64,000 nt of DNA from Halocatena halophila. GTDB lineage: Archaea > Halobacteriota > Halobacteria > Halobacteriales > Haloarculaceae. The notes beneath the pieces are model-generated. The model worked only from the letters and a program-made list of their open reading frames with translations, made no database searches and had not been told where the DNA came from. Shown here in pieces: positions 27,383 through 35,833 of the stretch (position 1 is the first letter of the stretch; each line of letters starts with the position of its first letter). The position numbers and the translations under genes were made by a program. The DNA lies in assembly GCA_027563145.1 (NCBI GenBank), contig CP071306.1:682001-746000 (forward strand), in the 5' to 3' direction.

Positions 27383-28189
27383 TCACTCGAAAATATCAAA
27401 GTAATCGAGGATTCCTCGAGTGATTGTCGTCTGGAATTGCACGCGTGCACCCATATCGAGATTTTCGTACGTTTCAACGATAAAGGACGGAATATTTGCT
27501 TCGTAGGTGGCCTTTTCGCTGAGCAGTCCATTCGGCTTAACTGCTGGCCCGCTGATGGTGTCCATACCAAATTTCAGTCGCTGAGAGCCGATCTGGGCGT
27601 TGGCGCGCCGAACACCCATGGTAGCACCATCACGGGCGCTCTTCGAGGGCGCGTGAAACACCATCTGTCCGACGCCTGACGGGGTGCTACCCATGATTCC
27701 CCTCGATTCCTGGAGAGTGAACAGAACGTCGGGCGATAACTTCTTGACGGCGGACCAGATAGATTGCGAGAGCGCTGATGTCGGCTTTCTATTATATATG
27801 AATTTCCGGTTCAAATCACCTCGGTCGTTGACCCGTGTGTTTTGCTCGATCGCCTGTGGATTCGCCTCCGGAATGACAATAATTCTGCCGTAATCTGGGT
27901 TCCATTCCGAAATTTCATGGGCTGCAACGATTCCGGCACGCTCATCGCCATGTATCCCGCCGACGATGAGCGCAGTCGGTCCCTGAATATGACTGTGGCG
28001 TTCGGTCATCTGCGGGACGGATTCGTCAACCGGACCAACCTGATTCTGCTGGACAGCCTTCGAATCGTCAGCCGATTTGCGTGCACACACCGAACTACTC
28101 GCCGCCGCCGAACCCACTGTGGCGTATCCTGTTCCGATCGTTGCTAGAGCTGACAAAAATCCTCGTCGATGCTTTTGTTCCCCAGGCAC
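27383..28189 (-). CDS. Exported M14/AstE-like zinc hydrolase
   Basis: 268 residues. The N-terminus has a twin-arginine signal (HRRGFLSALATIGTGYATV) with a cleavable-looking AAAS end. The mature part has LIVGGIHGDERAG, the first zinc-ligand motif (H..E) of succinylglutamate desuccinylase/aspartoacylase (M14-related), then VIPEANP, and LNRKFIYN. Towards the end FIVETYENLD may supply the catalytic Glu. It is short for this family. I infer a Tat-exported amidohydrolase or carboxypeptidase of unknown substrate. Confidence 0.72.
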   Translation of the reverse strand: MPGEQKHRRGFLSALATIGTGYATVGSAAASSSVCARKSADDSKAVQQNQVGPVDESVPQMTERHSHIQGPTALIVGGIHGDERAGIVAAHEISEWNPDYGRIIVIPEANPQAIEQNTRVNDRGDLNRKFIYNRKPTSALSQSIWSAVKKLSPDVLFTLQESRGIMGSTPSGVGQMVFHAPSKSARDGATMGVRRANAQIGSQRLKFGMDTISGPAVKPNGLLSEKATYEANIPSFIVETYENLDMGARVQFQTTITRGILDYFDIFE

Positions 28190-28345
28190 AAATATGTAGT
28201 TCGTCCAACTTCCAAATAAATCTTTGGAGCACTATATATACATGTGTGAAATACTGTCTTTACTACCGATAGATTATCCACTACATACCAATCGATGGCT
28301 GTAGCTCTCCCAAGAGTAGCTCAGCCCGTAGACATCGTGGAGTCG

Positions 28346-29365
28346 CTACAATTCTGAGACGGCTTCGATGGCTGCATCGATAGACGGCGTATCGAAGAGA
28401 TCCCGCGAAACGTACGCGTTTGCGCCGGCAGTGTAAAGATCTGACATCGTTTCGATGACCGATCTATCGAGCGGTTCGGGCTCAACATCACAGAGTGAGC
28501 GCCAGTCGGCAATATCCTCTTCTTTTGCCGTGTCTTTGGCCGCAGAGACGGCCGAAACCCACTCGGGCTGCGTTCGCTTGTGGAACTGTCTGAGTACCTC
28601 TTTGGAGAGTTGCTGGCCATTGTAAGCGAATCGGTTCTCGTCAAATGTGCCGACAACGTCTGCGACACGCAGTTCGCCATCGAAGTAGAGACACTCGATC
28701 TTTCCGTCCTGATGGTCGAATCCAGCCGACGCTGCGCGTTCGGTGATGCATTCGTTGACCGATCGTGCCAGTTTTTCGAGTTCGTCTACCCCAGCCTTAC
28801 CGGCGATGCGGTCGGCCTGGTCGCGATCGAGAAGCCGATCGGAGTTTTCGTATTTCGTGGTGAATTCGATCACGGGCTCTGGCAGATCGACCGGCTCATC
28901 TGGCCACGAATCGATGTCGAGGCCGATATCCTCCGGCGATCGGCGATCGCGCAGGCTCGAGCCAACGGGTACCGTGTTTCGAAAGACAATCTCGAGTGGG
29001 ACGAGATAGTTCTCGCCAGCGGCCGCGTGGAACGCATCGTAATCGTAGGTACGTCCCTCATGCGGGAGTTCTGGAACACGCGTGAGATCGATCACCATCT
29101 CCTGAGGTGGCAGCGTAACCTCTTCGAGGGTTGTGGTCTCACCCTTATCGATCACGCCGCCGTAGTGTGTCGCAATGCCGTTGTCTTCGAGCAACTCGAA
29201 GTTTGCAGCCCCCATCGAACAGAGACTTGCTCCTTTCTCCGGTATCGCATCCGGCATCTTCCCCCAATCGAACACCGAGTAGTCATCGGTAAAGAGAAAA
29301 CGACCCTGGCCGAGACGGTCCGGAGTGGGTGCCTTCTCGACCTGGAATTCCTTGACGCTCGTCAT
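28346..29365 (-). CDS. purC: Phosphoribosylaminoimidazole-succinocarboxamide synthase
   Basis: 339 residues, the haloarchaeal long form of SAICAR synthetase. Blocks: GRFLFTDDYSVFDWGKMPDAIPEKGASLC (ATP and CAIR loop), a LVPLEIVFRNTVPVGSS strand, and DGKIECLYFDGELRVADVVGTFDENRF with the metal-binding Asp/Glu. It joins CAIR and aspartate in purine synthesis. It starts at MTSVKEFQVEK; the longer open frame upstream to 29473 lies in the intergenic region. It is 5 kb from purS-purQ on the same strand. Confidence 0.94.
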   Translation of the reverse strand: MTSVKEFQVEKAPTPDRLGQGRFLFTDDYSVFDWGKMPDAIPEKGASLCSMGAANFELLEDNGIATHYGGVIDKGETTTLEEVTLPPQEMVIDLTRVPELPHEGRTYDYDAFHAAAGENYLVPLEIVFRNTVPVGSSLRDRRSPEDIGLDIDSWPDEPVDLPEPVIEFTTKYENSDRLLDRDQADRIAGKAGVDELEKLARSVNECITERAASAGFDHQDGKIECLYFDGELRVADVVGTFDENRFAYNGQQLSKEVLRQFHKRTQPEWVSAVSAAKDTAKEEDIADWRSLCDVEPEPLDRSVIETMSDLYTAGANAYVSRDLFDTPSIDAAIEAVSEL

Positions 29366-29558
29366 ACAGCATTCTACCCCGGGGCGCACTAATCGATTTC
29401 TATCGTGAGTTCTGCCCCCGACTGTCGATGGCACACACAGCAATCTGTGACGAATTGCATACCGATCTGGCACGTATGGTAGCCAAACAATTTATCGCCC
29501 TGGCGAACCTTCCAGTGATCGTACTGGCCCTGTGCGTTCAGAAGGGCCACCCAGATCG

Positions 29559-31157
29559 ATGGAGTCGTTACCCGTTGGCATCGATGTCGGCAGTTCGAGT
29601 AGTTCACTTGCCGTCTTCCATGCTGGGTCCGTGCATACAGTCACCGTTCCAACGGTCGTCTCCGTTTTTGACGATACAGTCGTTGTCGGTTCGAGCGCTC
29701 TTGACCGGATGACGGAGGCCCCTGCTCAAACCGTGACGGGGTTCAACCGACGGCTTGGGACGAACGCTCGAATCAATCTTCCCGGCGAGTTGTCCCCGGT
29801 CTCGCCGGTCGAGCTGACGGCGAGCGTGCTCAGGGCACTCTGCGATGGAGCACCAATAGAGCGACCCAGCTCGATCGATCGAGCTGTGCTGACAGTTCCC
29901 GCCACGTACACTGCCACACAGCGCCGAGCATTGCGAACGGCCGGAGCCGTGGCAGACATTTCGGTTGATCGTATTATCGACGACCCGACGGCAACGGCAA
30001 TCGGCTACTGTGCACAGACAGATATCGACGGCCGGCTGTTCGTCTACGATCTTGGCGGTGGAACTTTCGACGCAGCGGTTATCGATCGGACGGACGGACT
30101 GTTCGATGTTTGTACAACGGGGGGTGACGCACGGATTGGCAGCGATGCGTTCGACGCGGCAATCGTCGAATGGCTCGAGATCCACCTCGAACAACGCCAC
30201 GACGTGGTGATAGGAGACGATCCGGTGGCCCTTCAGCAGCTGTTTCAGACCGCACAAGCGGCAAAACACGCGCTGGCCACACACCGTTCGACCGAGATTT
30301 CGACGACAATCACCCACAGAGGCAACGAGTACGACATCGAGCAGTTGCTCCATCGGACGCAGTTCGAACGACAGGCACAGCCGATCGTTGAGCGGACGAT
30401 TGGTGCCTGTGAGTCATTGCTTGAGGCCAGTGACATCCCGAAAGCATCGATCGATCACCTGCTGATCGTGGGACAAACTGCACAGCTTTCGTTCATCCCC
30501 GAGGCCATAGAACGGTCGTTCGGCCAGTCAGCAACGATTGTCACAGCTGATGCGATCACCGCGACGGGGGCTGCACACCGGGGAGCCTGGATTCGTAACA
30601 TCGATCACGGTGCGAGTGAACCTGGTGTCGTTATCGATGTCGTCCCACACTCGATCTGTGTTCACTCGGAACCACGCGACCGTCGGGAGTGGATTCCAAA
30701 CAACGCAGCCGTTCCCGCACGAACCACAACCATCGTCACTACCCGCACGAACAGACAGGAATCGATCATTGTGCCGGTGTACTATGATTTCTCACAGAAG
30801 ACAACACACCGCCCACCGACAATCGAGACGGACACCTCCGAAACCCGGCACGAAAAGGGTACGCATCACCGAAGCACAGATGGTGACAGCCGGCGAACGT
30901 CAGCGACAGAGTCAGCCGAGAGGCGCGCACCCAGTGGTCTCCTCGATGCGTTCAGGATCGGCCCTCTGCCACCCCAGCCAGCAGGCGAGCCGGCGATCGA
31001 ACTGACACTTGAGTGTAGCTCCGACGGCGTCGTCTCGGCGACAGCAACCAGCCAGGCTACAGACCAGCACACACAGATCGACGCTGTCTCACTCTTTAGC
31101 CACGACGAATCGACAATTGAACGGATGAAACGCGATCGGCCACCCGTCAGACGATGA
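29559..31157 (+). CDS. Divergent lidless Hsp70-like protein
   Basis: 532 residues, about 100 shorter than the DnaK encoded at 8490-10385. It keeps GIDVGSSSSS (phosphate 1 region) and [13 protein letters not shown] (phosphate 2). Compared with DnaK, the catalytic lysine region SIKRHIG is GFNRRLG (Lys to Asn), NEPTAAS is DDPTATA (Glu to Asp), and the adenosine motif VGGSTRMP is VGQTAQLS. A substrate-binding domain follows (VIDVVPHSICVHSEP), then a polar insert, and it ends without the helical lid. It lies directly upstream of a membrane J-domain gene (61 bp), suggesting a paired system. Function unknown; reduced or altered ATPase is inference. Confidence 0.85.
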   Translation: MESLPVGIDVGSSSSSLAVFHAGSVHTVTVPTVVSVFDDTVVVGSSALDRMTEAPAQTVTGFNRRLGTNARINLPGELSPVSPVELTASVLRALCDGAPIERPSSIDRAVLTVPATYTATQRRALRTAGAVADISVDRIIDDPTATAIGYCAQTDIDGRLFVYDLGGGTFDAAVIDRTDGLFDVCTTGGDARIGSDAFDAAIVEWLEIHLEQRHDVVIGDDPVALQQLFQTAQAAKHALATHRSTEISTTITHRGNEYDIEQLLHRTQFERQAQPIVERTIGACESLLEASDIPKASIDHLLIVGQTAQLSFIPEAIERSFGQSATIVTADAITATGAAHRGAWIRNIDHGASEPGVVIDVVPHSICVHSEPRDRREWIPNNAAVPARTTTIVTTRTNRQESIIVPVYYDFSQKTTHRPPTIETDTSETRHEKGTHHRSTDGDSRRTSATESAERRAPSGLLDAFRIGPLPPQPAGEPAIELTLECSSDGVVSATATSQATDQHTQIDAVSLFSHDESTIERMKRDRPPVRR

Positions 31158-31218
31158 CCGTAGCTGATGTGAGGACTTTGATGCAACGCACGCCAATCGA
31201 ACTGCTTGAATCGGGACC

Positions 31219-32634
31219 ATGAGCCAGGAGTACTACGACGTGCTCGGGGTTGATCCCGACGCGTCCGAAGCAGAGATCGAAGCAGCGTATCGCGAGCGCG
31301 TGAAAGACGTGCATCCGGATCGAAACGACTCGCCAACCGCAGAAGATGAGTTCATCCGCGTTCAGACCGCCCGGGACGTTCTGACGGATCCACAACAGCG
31401 AGCGCGTTACGATCACGACGCCGGCGGTTTTTCATCGACTGATAAGCGAGCCTACGATGGCACAACCCCATCTGAAGGGACAAGCACGGATCACGAGCGA
31501 ACGTATCGCACGCGGTGGACTGACCGGACCGAGCGGGCGGAGCCGACCGAAACCCGGACTCCGCCACAGCGCGCCTGGATGCCGACACCCAACGGGCTTA
31601 CAGACGAAATTGTCACTGGTGTCACAACCACTTCCCGCGGTGTTGGACGGTTTCTGGCGGCAGTTCGCTGTCCACGCCGTCTCACGCCAAGCAAGCAACG
31701 CATTAGCGCCGCGCTGGTGACACCTACAGGTATTCGGCTGATCGCCACGACGCTGTTTATCCTCGGTGGCACCATCAGCGCGAACTATCTGGGCATTGAT
31801 CCACATCAACGGCCGTGGATTGGGTTCTTGATCGTTGTTATTGGCCTGCTCGTCAGCTACGCCAGCTACGATCTGCTGTTTTCGACGCCGTACTACGAAC
31901 CGTCGAATCGGCAATCGTTCGATCCATCTGGAACCCCTCGTCTCTGGCCAATTCCGGTCATTAATGGGCTTGGGCTCTCTCTGATCGGAATCGCGTTCAC
32001 CCGGGGAGCTCCGACTGGAGGCCTTGCCTTTACTGCTGTAGTTTTGCTTCCGATCGTCGTGGCGGTGGCCATCTCACGGGTGATTCGCCCATCAATCACC
32101 GCCTCGTATCCGATCGGTCTCGATCAGTGCATTCGATTCATCGCGCGGACGGTCCAGTTTCTCCCCCTGATCTGTCTGTTCATCGCAGGATTCACGGTCT
32201 GGGGGTTCGATACGCCAGGAATGCTTTCGAGCTGGGCGCTAACGGGGAGTGCGCCGTGGTTCGACCACCTGACGCTCTGGGGAGTTTATGTGGGAATGTT
32301 GTTGAATCTCTGTGTCGGACTGCTCGTGGGCATCTCACTGTGCTGGTCAGTGTACGCGATGTGTACGCAGTTGACCGCTGCACCGTGGACCGATCGGTAC
32401 ACCAATGGCTATCAGATTCGACCAGGAGCCTGGAACGCGCTCGTCACTGGACCGTTCGTCGTCTCGGTCTGGATGGTGATCGCCGGCATCTCCTCAATTC
32501 GGATCCCGGTCGGTGTCTCTTCGATTCTGATCACACAGAATGGACTGTTGCTCACACTGTTCATGCTTCCGTCAGTGCTCACCGGGCTGTACATCCTCCG
32601 CCGCCAGCTTGAGCCAGTGTTTCACCTACAGTGA
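31219..32634 (+). CDS. Membrane-anchored J-domain protein
   Basis: 471 residues. Residues 1-70 are a complete J domain: YYDVLGVDPDASEAEIEAAYRERVKDVHPDRN with the essential HPD at about residue 34, ending QQRARYDHDAG. A ~100-residue polar linker follows, then about eight or nine hydrophobic helices to the C-terminus. It lacks the Gly/Phe and zinc-finger regions of classical DnaJ. It could recruit an Hsp70 to the membrane. The adjacent divergent Hsp70 is the obvious candidate partner. It overlaps the convergent cofG by 9 bp. Confidence 0.85.
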   Translation: MSQEYYDVLGVDPDASEAEIEAAYRERVKDVHPDRNDSPTAEDEFIRVQTARDVLTDPQQRARYDHDAGGFSSTDKRAYDGTTPSEGTSTDHERTYRTRWTDRTERAEPTETRTPPQRAWMPTPNGLTDEIVTGVTTTSRGVGRFLAAVRCPRRLTPSKQRISAALVTPTGIRLIATTLFILGGTISANYLGIDPHQRPWIGFLIVVIGLLVSYASYDLLFSTPYYEPSNRQSFDPSGTPRLWPIPVINGLGLSLIGIAFTRGAPTGGLAFTAVVLLPIVVAVAISRVIRPSITASYPIGLDQCIRFIARTVQFLPLICLFIAGFTVWGFDTPGMLSSWALTGSAPWFDHLTLWGVYVGMLLNLCVGLLVGISLCWSVYAMCTQLTAAPWTDRYTNGYQIRPGAWNALVTGPFVVSVWMVIAGISSIRIPVGVSSILITQNGLLLTLFMLPSVLTGLYILRRQLEPVFHLQ

Positions 32635-33756
32635 TCCATCCTTGAGTATCGATCGAAATCGCCGGCCGTCGGACGTATCGGCCTCGATTGCCGATTCAAT
32701 CCGATCGGAGAGCCAGTCTTCTGTGACGTAGTGGTCGTACACCGGAAGCCGTTCGGTGAGAACTGCGTCGCCGTGGTCGGCGATCGACTGGAGCTCTTCG
32801 ATCGCTGGCCAGGCGTGTTCGGGATTGATGTGATCATCGGTAACCGGTGAGACGCCACCGAGATCGTCGACACCACAATCGAGCAGCGATCTAACTGGGG
32901 CGAGATTCGGTGGGACCTGGACACTCACCGTTTCTGGGAGGGCCACCCTGGCCATCGCCACTGCCCGTCTGAGTGTCTCAATCGAGACTGGGTCGCCCCG
33001 CCACCGTTCGTTCTGTACGACCGGTTGGACGAGCACCTCCTGGATGTGTCCATATCGTTCGGAAAGCTCGGCGATTGCGAGCAGACTCTCGGCACGGTCG
33101 TGCCAGGTTTCACCGATTCCAATCAGGATTCCGGTGGTGAACGGGACGCCAAGCTCGCCAGCCGTTCGGAGGGTTTGCAGTCGTTGTGCTGGTGATTTCG
33201 CTCGCGGGCCACCGTGGGCCTGTACGTCTGCGGTCGTTTCTAGCATCACGCCCATGCTCGCGTTCACGTCCGCAACGGTTTCCATCTGTGCGCGCGTTTG
33301 GTCGCCGGGATTTGCATGCGGAAGCAGTCCCTCCTCCAGTGCGATTTCACAGCCGTGGCGAAGATAGTCGTGGATCGTCTCGAATCCCCATTCACTGAGC
33401 TGCTCGTGGATTTCCGTGTATCGGTCGTCCGGATCGTCGCCGAAGGTGAACAGCGCTTCGGTACATCCAGTTTTCGCCCCTGTCCGGACGATCGATCTGA
33501 TCTCCTCTGGAGTGAGCAACGAGGCCTGGCCAGGTGGATCGTAGTACGTACAGTACGTGCAGGTGTAGCGACACGCCGTCGTCAACGGCACGAAAACGTT
33601 GCGCGCGAACGTCAGTTCAGTGGCCGGTGTAACGTCGCCCGGCGTCACCGAACAGAGTGCTTCGATCGCGTTCGAATCGATCGAGAGCCAGTCGGGCAGC
33701 GTTCTGCTCTGGTCGTGGGTCTCTGTGGCCTGGGATGACACGCTCTTCGATTCCAC
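32626..33756 (-). CDS. cofG: 7,8-didemethyl-8-hydroxy-5-deazariboflavin synthase subunit CofG
   Basis: About 376 residues, a radical SAM enzyme making the F0 deazaflavin chromophore of coenzyme F420 with CofH. The cluster motif is CRYTCTYC (CxxxCxxC). Downstream come EALFTFGDDPDDRY, GVMLETTADVQAHG and ITGILIGIGET-like (here TTGILIGIGETW), and NLAPVRSLLDCGVDDLGGVSPVTDDHINPE, typical CofG blocks. Start codon is uncertain: GTG at 33756 or 33741. It lies downstream of cofC in the same direction. cofH is not in the window. Confidence 0.93.
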   Translation of the reverse strand: MESKSVSSQATETHDQSRTLPDWLSIDSNAIEALCSVTPGDVTPATELTFARNVFVPLTTACRYTCTYCTYYDPPGQASLLTPEEIRSIVRTGAKTGCTEALFTFGDDPDDRYTEIHEQLSEWGFETIHDYLRHGCEIALEEGLLPHANPGDQTRAQMETVADVNASMGVMLETTADVQAHGGPRAKSPAQRLQTLRTAGELGVPFTTGILIGIGETWHDRAESLLAIAELSERYGHIQEVLVQPVVQNERWRGDPVSIETLRRAVAMARVALPETVSVQVPPNLAPVRSLLDCGVDDLGGVSPVTDDHINPEHAWPAIEELQSIADHGDAVLTERLPVYDHYVTEDWLSDRIESAIEADTSDGRRFRSILKDGSL

Positions 33757-33939
33757 ATGCCAATAAAAAAAAGCTGTCACTCCCGATCTGCGACCAGCCA
33801 CGGTCACAGCGCCATCTGTGATCGGGAGCCGCGTCTGGCCATTCGCACACGGTGATTGCGCACCGTGTCCGACCCCCGCATGATGTGGTATGTTATGGCA
33901 TAGTATAGTCCTTGGGGTGGTAAGCTGTTTCGAGCGCTC

Positions 33940-34539
33940 TCACTGCCGTCGGAGTTCGACTCGACTTGTGCTCGTATCGAGCGTGAATCGGTCGGAGAGC
34001 CAGGTTGCTGATTCGTTGGTGGCATGCATGAGCAGTTCCGGGAGATCCGCAGGCGTATCGATATCGGTTGCGAGTCGGTAGGAGTCTATGACAGACAGCG
34101 ACAGATCGAGTGTGTCGCAGTTGCGCCGATGGTCAAGCAGCGAGCCGCCGTGGTAGTCTACGGTAAACGCGTCGTCTCTGATGACGATCGCGTTCGTTCC
34201 GCCGCCGCGACCGGGAGCAATGACCACGTCACCGGGCGTTTCGAGCAGTCTCGTGATTGCGTCCGGTGTTGCGAGCCCGAGATCGGCCATGATGACGGCG
34301 GTTGGTGGTTCCAGATGTGCATTCACTGCCGCAGAGAGTCCCCGATCGTCAACGATCTCTGGATCAGCGTCGGTTGGTTCGGTCGAGAGCAATGTGGGTT
34401 CATAGCCGGCGTCGCGAATGGTGCGACAGACATCTCGGCGCAGGCACGTAGCGAGCGCCGTTCGTTCCGACGGCGCAAGCACCGGCGCGAGGCGGGTTTT
34501 TGGGTCGGAGGATCGGAACGGAACCAGAATTTGGGTCAT
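33940..34539 (-). CDS. cofC: 2-phospho-L-lactate guanylyltransferase CofC
   Basis: 199 residues of the nucleotidyltransferase fold. Key blocks are LVPFRSSDPKTRLAPVL (GTP-binding Arg/Lys), VIMADLGLATPDAI (metal-binding Asp), and VIAPGRGGGTNAIVIRDD. It activates 2-phospholactate (or a related acid) with GTP in F420 assembly. cofG follows 183 bp downstream, so the two F420 genes probably share regulation. The ATG at 34539 is preferred over an upstream one at 34557. Confidence 0.93.
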   Translation of the reverse strand: MTQILVPFRSSDPKTRLAPVLAPSERTALATCLRRDVCRTIRDAGYEPTLLSTEPTDADPEIVDDRGLSAAVNAHLEPPTAVIMADLGLATPDAITRLLETPGDVVIAPGRGGGTNAIVIRDDAFTVDYHGGSLLDHRRNCDTLDLSLSVIDSYRLATDIDTPADLPELLMHATNESATWLSDRFTLDTSTSRVELRRQ

Positions 34540-34702
34540 GGATGGAGACGTTCCCACCGTGAGTGGCGGGCTCTATGGGGCTGTCGTGTCTCCTGGTGAA
34601 AAAAGGTGCGCGAATCTGTGGCTGTGTGCGAACTCGCATTCGATTGTGGTTGCAGACAGCCGTTCCACAGCTGGTTTTTTCACTCGAGACTATTCACTCA
34701 CA

Positions 34703-35392
34703 ATGGCAATTGTAGTCGAGATTCTGCTCGCCGATCGGTCCTTTCCCCTGGTTGGACTCGCCCAAGCGATTCCGAGTCCAGAGATTGAAATCGCCAACAC
34801 GGTACGACTCAAGGACAGGCAGTATCTGTTCACCATCACCGTCGACGCGGACGCACAATCCGCTTTCGAGCAAGCGGTTGACTCACAGCCGGCAGTCAAC
34901 GACAGCACACGAATTGGGAGGACTGCTGACAGACTGTTTTATCAAGTAACGGTCAATGGCCAATCAGCCCTGTTCGATTCGCACGATCCGTCCGAGTTCG
35001 AAGGGGCATTGATTGAGGCCGCGGTGACGCCTGATGGGCTCCGGGAACTGAAAGTGTTCTCGAACTACGATGCGTTCAGTACGTTTCGTGATCGGTGTGA
35101 CGTGTATGACATCCCCCTCGAACTGTTGAACATCGCTTCCGATCCTGAGAATCCCAGCGAACGCGCCCGATTTGGGCTCACTGACCGGCAGTACCGGGCG
35201 CTTTCGCTCGCGTTGACTGGGGGTATTACGATTCCCCACGGCAACTGTCGACCGAGGAGCTTGCGAACGAACTCAAAATCAGGCAGTTTCGTCTGTCAAG
35301 CTCTCAAGGTCATCCCTCGCAGATGGCAATATCTCTTGGTCCATTCCGCACCTATATCCCCGGTTAAATCGAGATCCTCGCGGACCTTTTAG
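34703..35392 (+). pseudogene. Bat-type (HTH_10) regulator, frameshifted in the HTH
   Basis: From the ATG at 34703 the frame reads MAIVVEILLADRSFPL and runs through a Bat-like sensing domain, reaching ARFGLTDRQYRALSLAL, the start of the HTH_10 domain. A G-run at about 35218-35223 then breaks frame: the expected GYYDSPRQLSTEELANELKI continues in the +1 frame. A second shift near 35290 moves the expected VSSVKLSR helix into the third frame. I read this as two single-base losses, so the DNA-binding domain cannot be made intact. Sequencing error is possible. It starts the accessory region. Confidence 0.7.
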
Positions 35393-35436
35393 AAGTCGGC
35401 TCTGGGGATTTCTAATGGAACAATTGATATTGAAAT

Positions 35437-35757
35437 CTATCTTAACAGTCTATGTTTCGCGAGGAATTGAGCATGACGAAAATCCGTAACCGACATCAGT
35501 CCATCAGCAATAGTGGCTCTCGAAGCTAATAGGACGAGGCACGACATTTGATCAGTGATGTATGTCCCACGATATCTATCGTGAGCACCTAATAGCTCCC
35601 AAGAAAGAGCTCTCATATGGAGCCAGCAGCGTTCGAGATCGGCCAGCGTTCGCTGACCGCGATGACGACTTCCCGAGTACCCAGCTGACGCACACATGGT
35701 AATCACCGCTTCATTGATGTGCGCGTAGCCCAAAATCGTACCATAGATATCATTCAT
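35437..35757 (-). CDS. Hypothetical 106-residue protein divergent from halocin-like gene
   Basis: The frame opens MNDIYGTILGYAHINEAV and has no membrane helix or recognised motif; it holds CASAGYSGSRHRGQR and a WELLGAHDRYRG segment. A minus-strand TATA element (TTTTATAATT, centre about 35782) lies 25 bp upstream of the ATG, as expected for a leaderless gene, which supports it being real. It is divergent from the halocin-like precursor and shares the AT-rich promoter region. Its role in regulation or self-protection is speculation. Confidence 0.45.
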   Translation of the reverse strand: MNDIYGTILGYAHINEAVITMCASAGYSGSRHRGQRTLADLERCWLHMRALSWELLGAHDRYRGTYITDQMSCLVLLASRATIADGLMSVTDFRHAQFLAKHRLLR

Positions 35758-35776
35758 TCTTTATTTTTAGTTAATT

Positions 35777-35810
35777 AATTATAAAATAGTAGATATTGTT
35801 TTATAATATG
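35777..35810. promoter_or_regulatory. Back-to-back TATA elements
   Basis: In a 75-bp AT-rich gap, AATTATAAAA (35777-35786, read on the minus strand) faces the small gene at 35757, and TTTTATAATA (35799-35808) faces the halocin-like gene, 25-30 bp upstream of each start. It is a compact divergent promoter. Confidence 0.5.
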
Positions 35811-35833
35811 AGTCTATAATATTTTCTGTGGAT

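Noticed and set aside
28346-29473. Longer purC starting at 29473
   Set aside because: The extra 36 residues have no similarity to purC and lie in the promoter region; MTSVKEF at 29365 is the family start.
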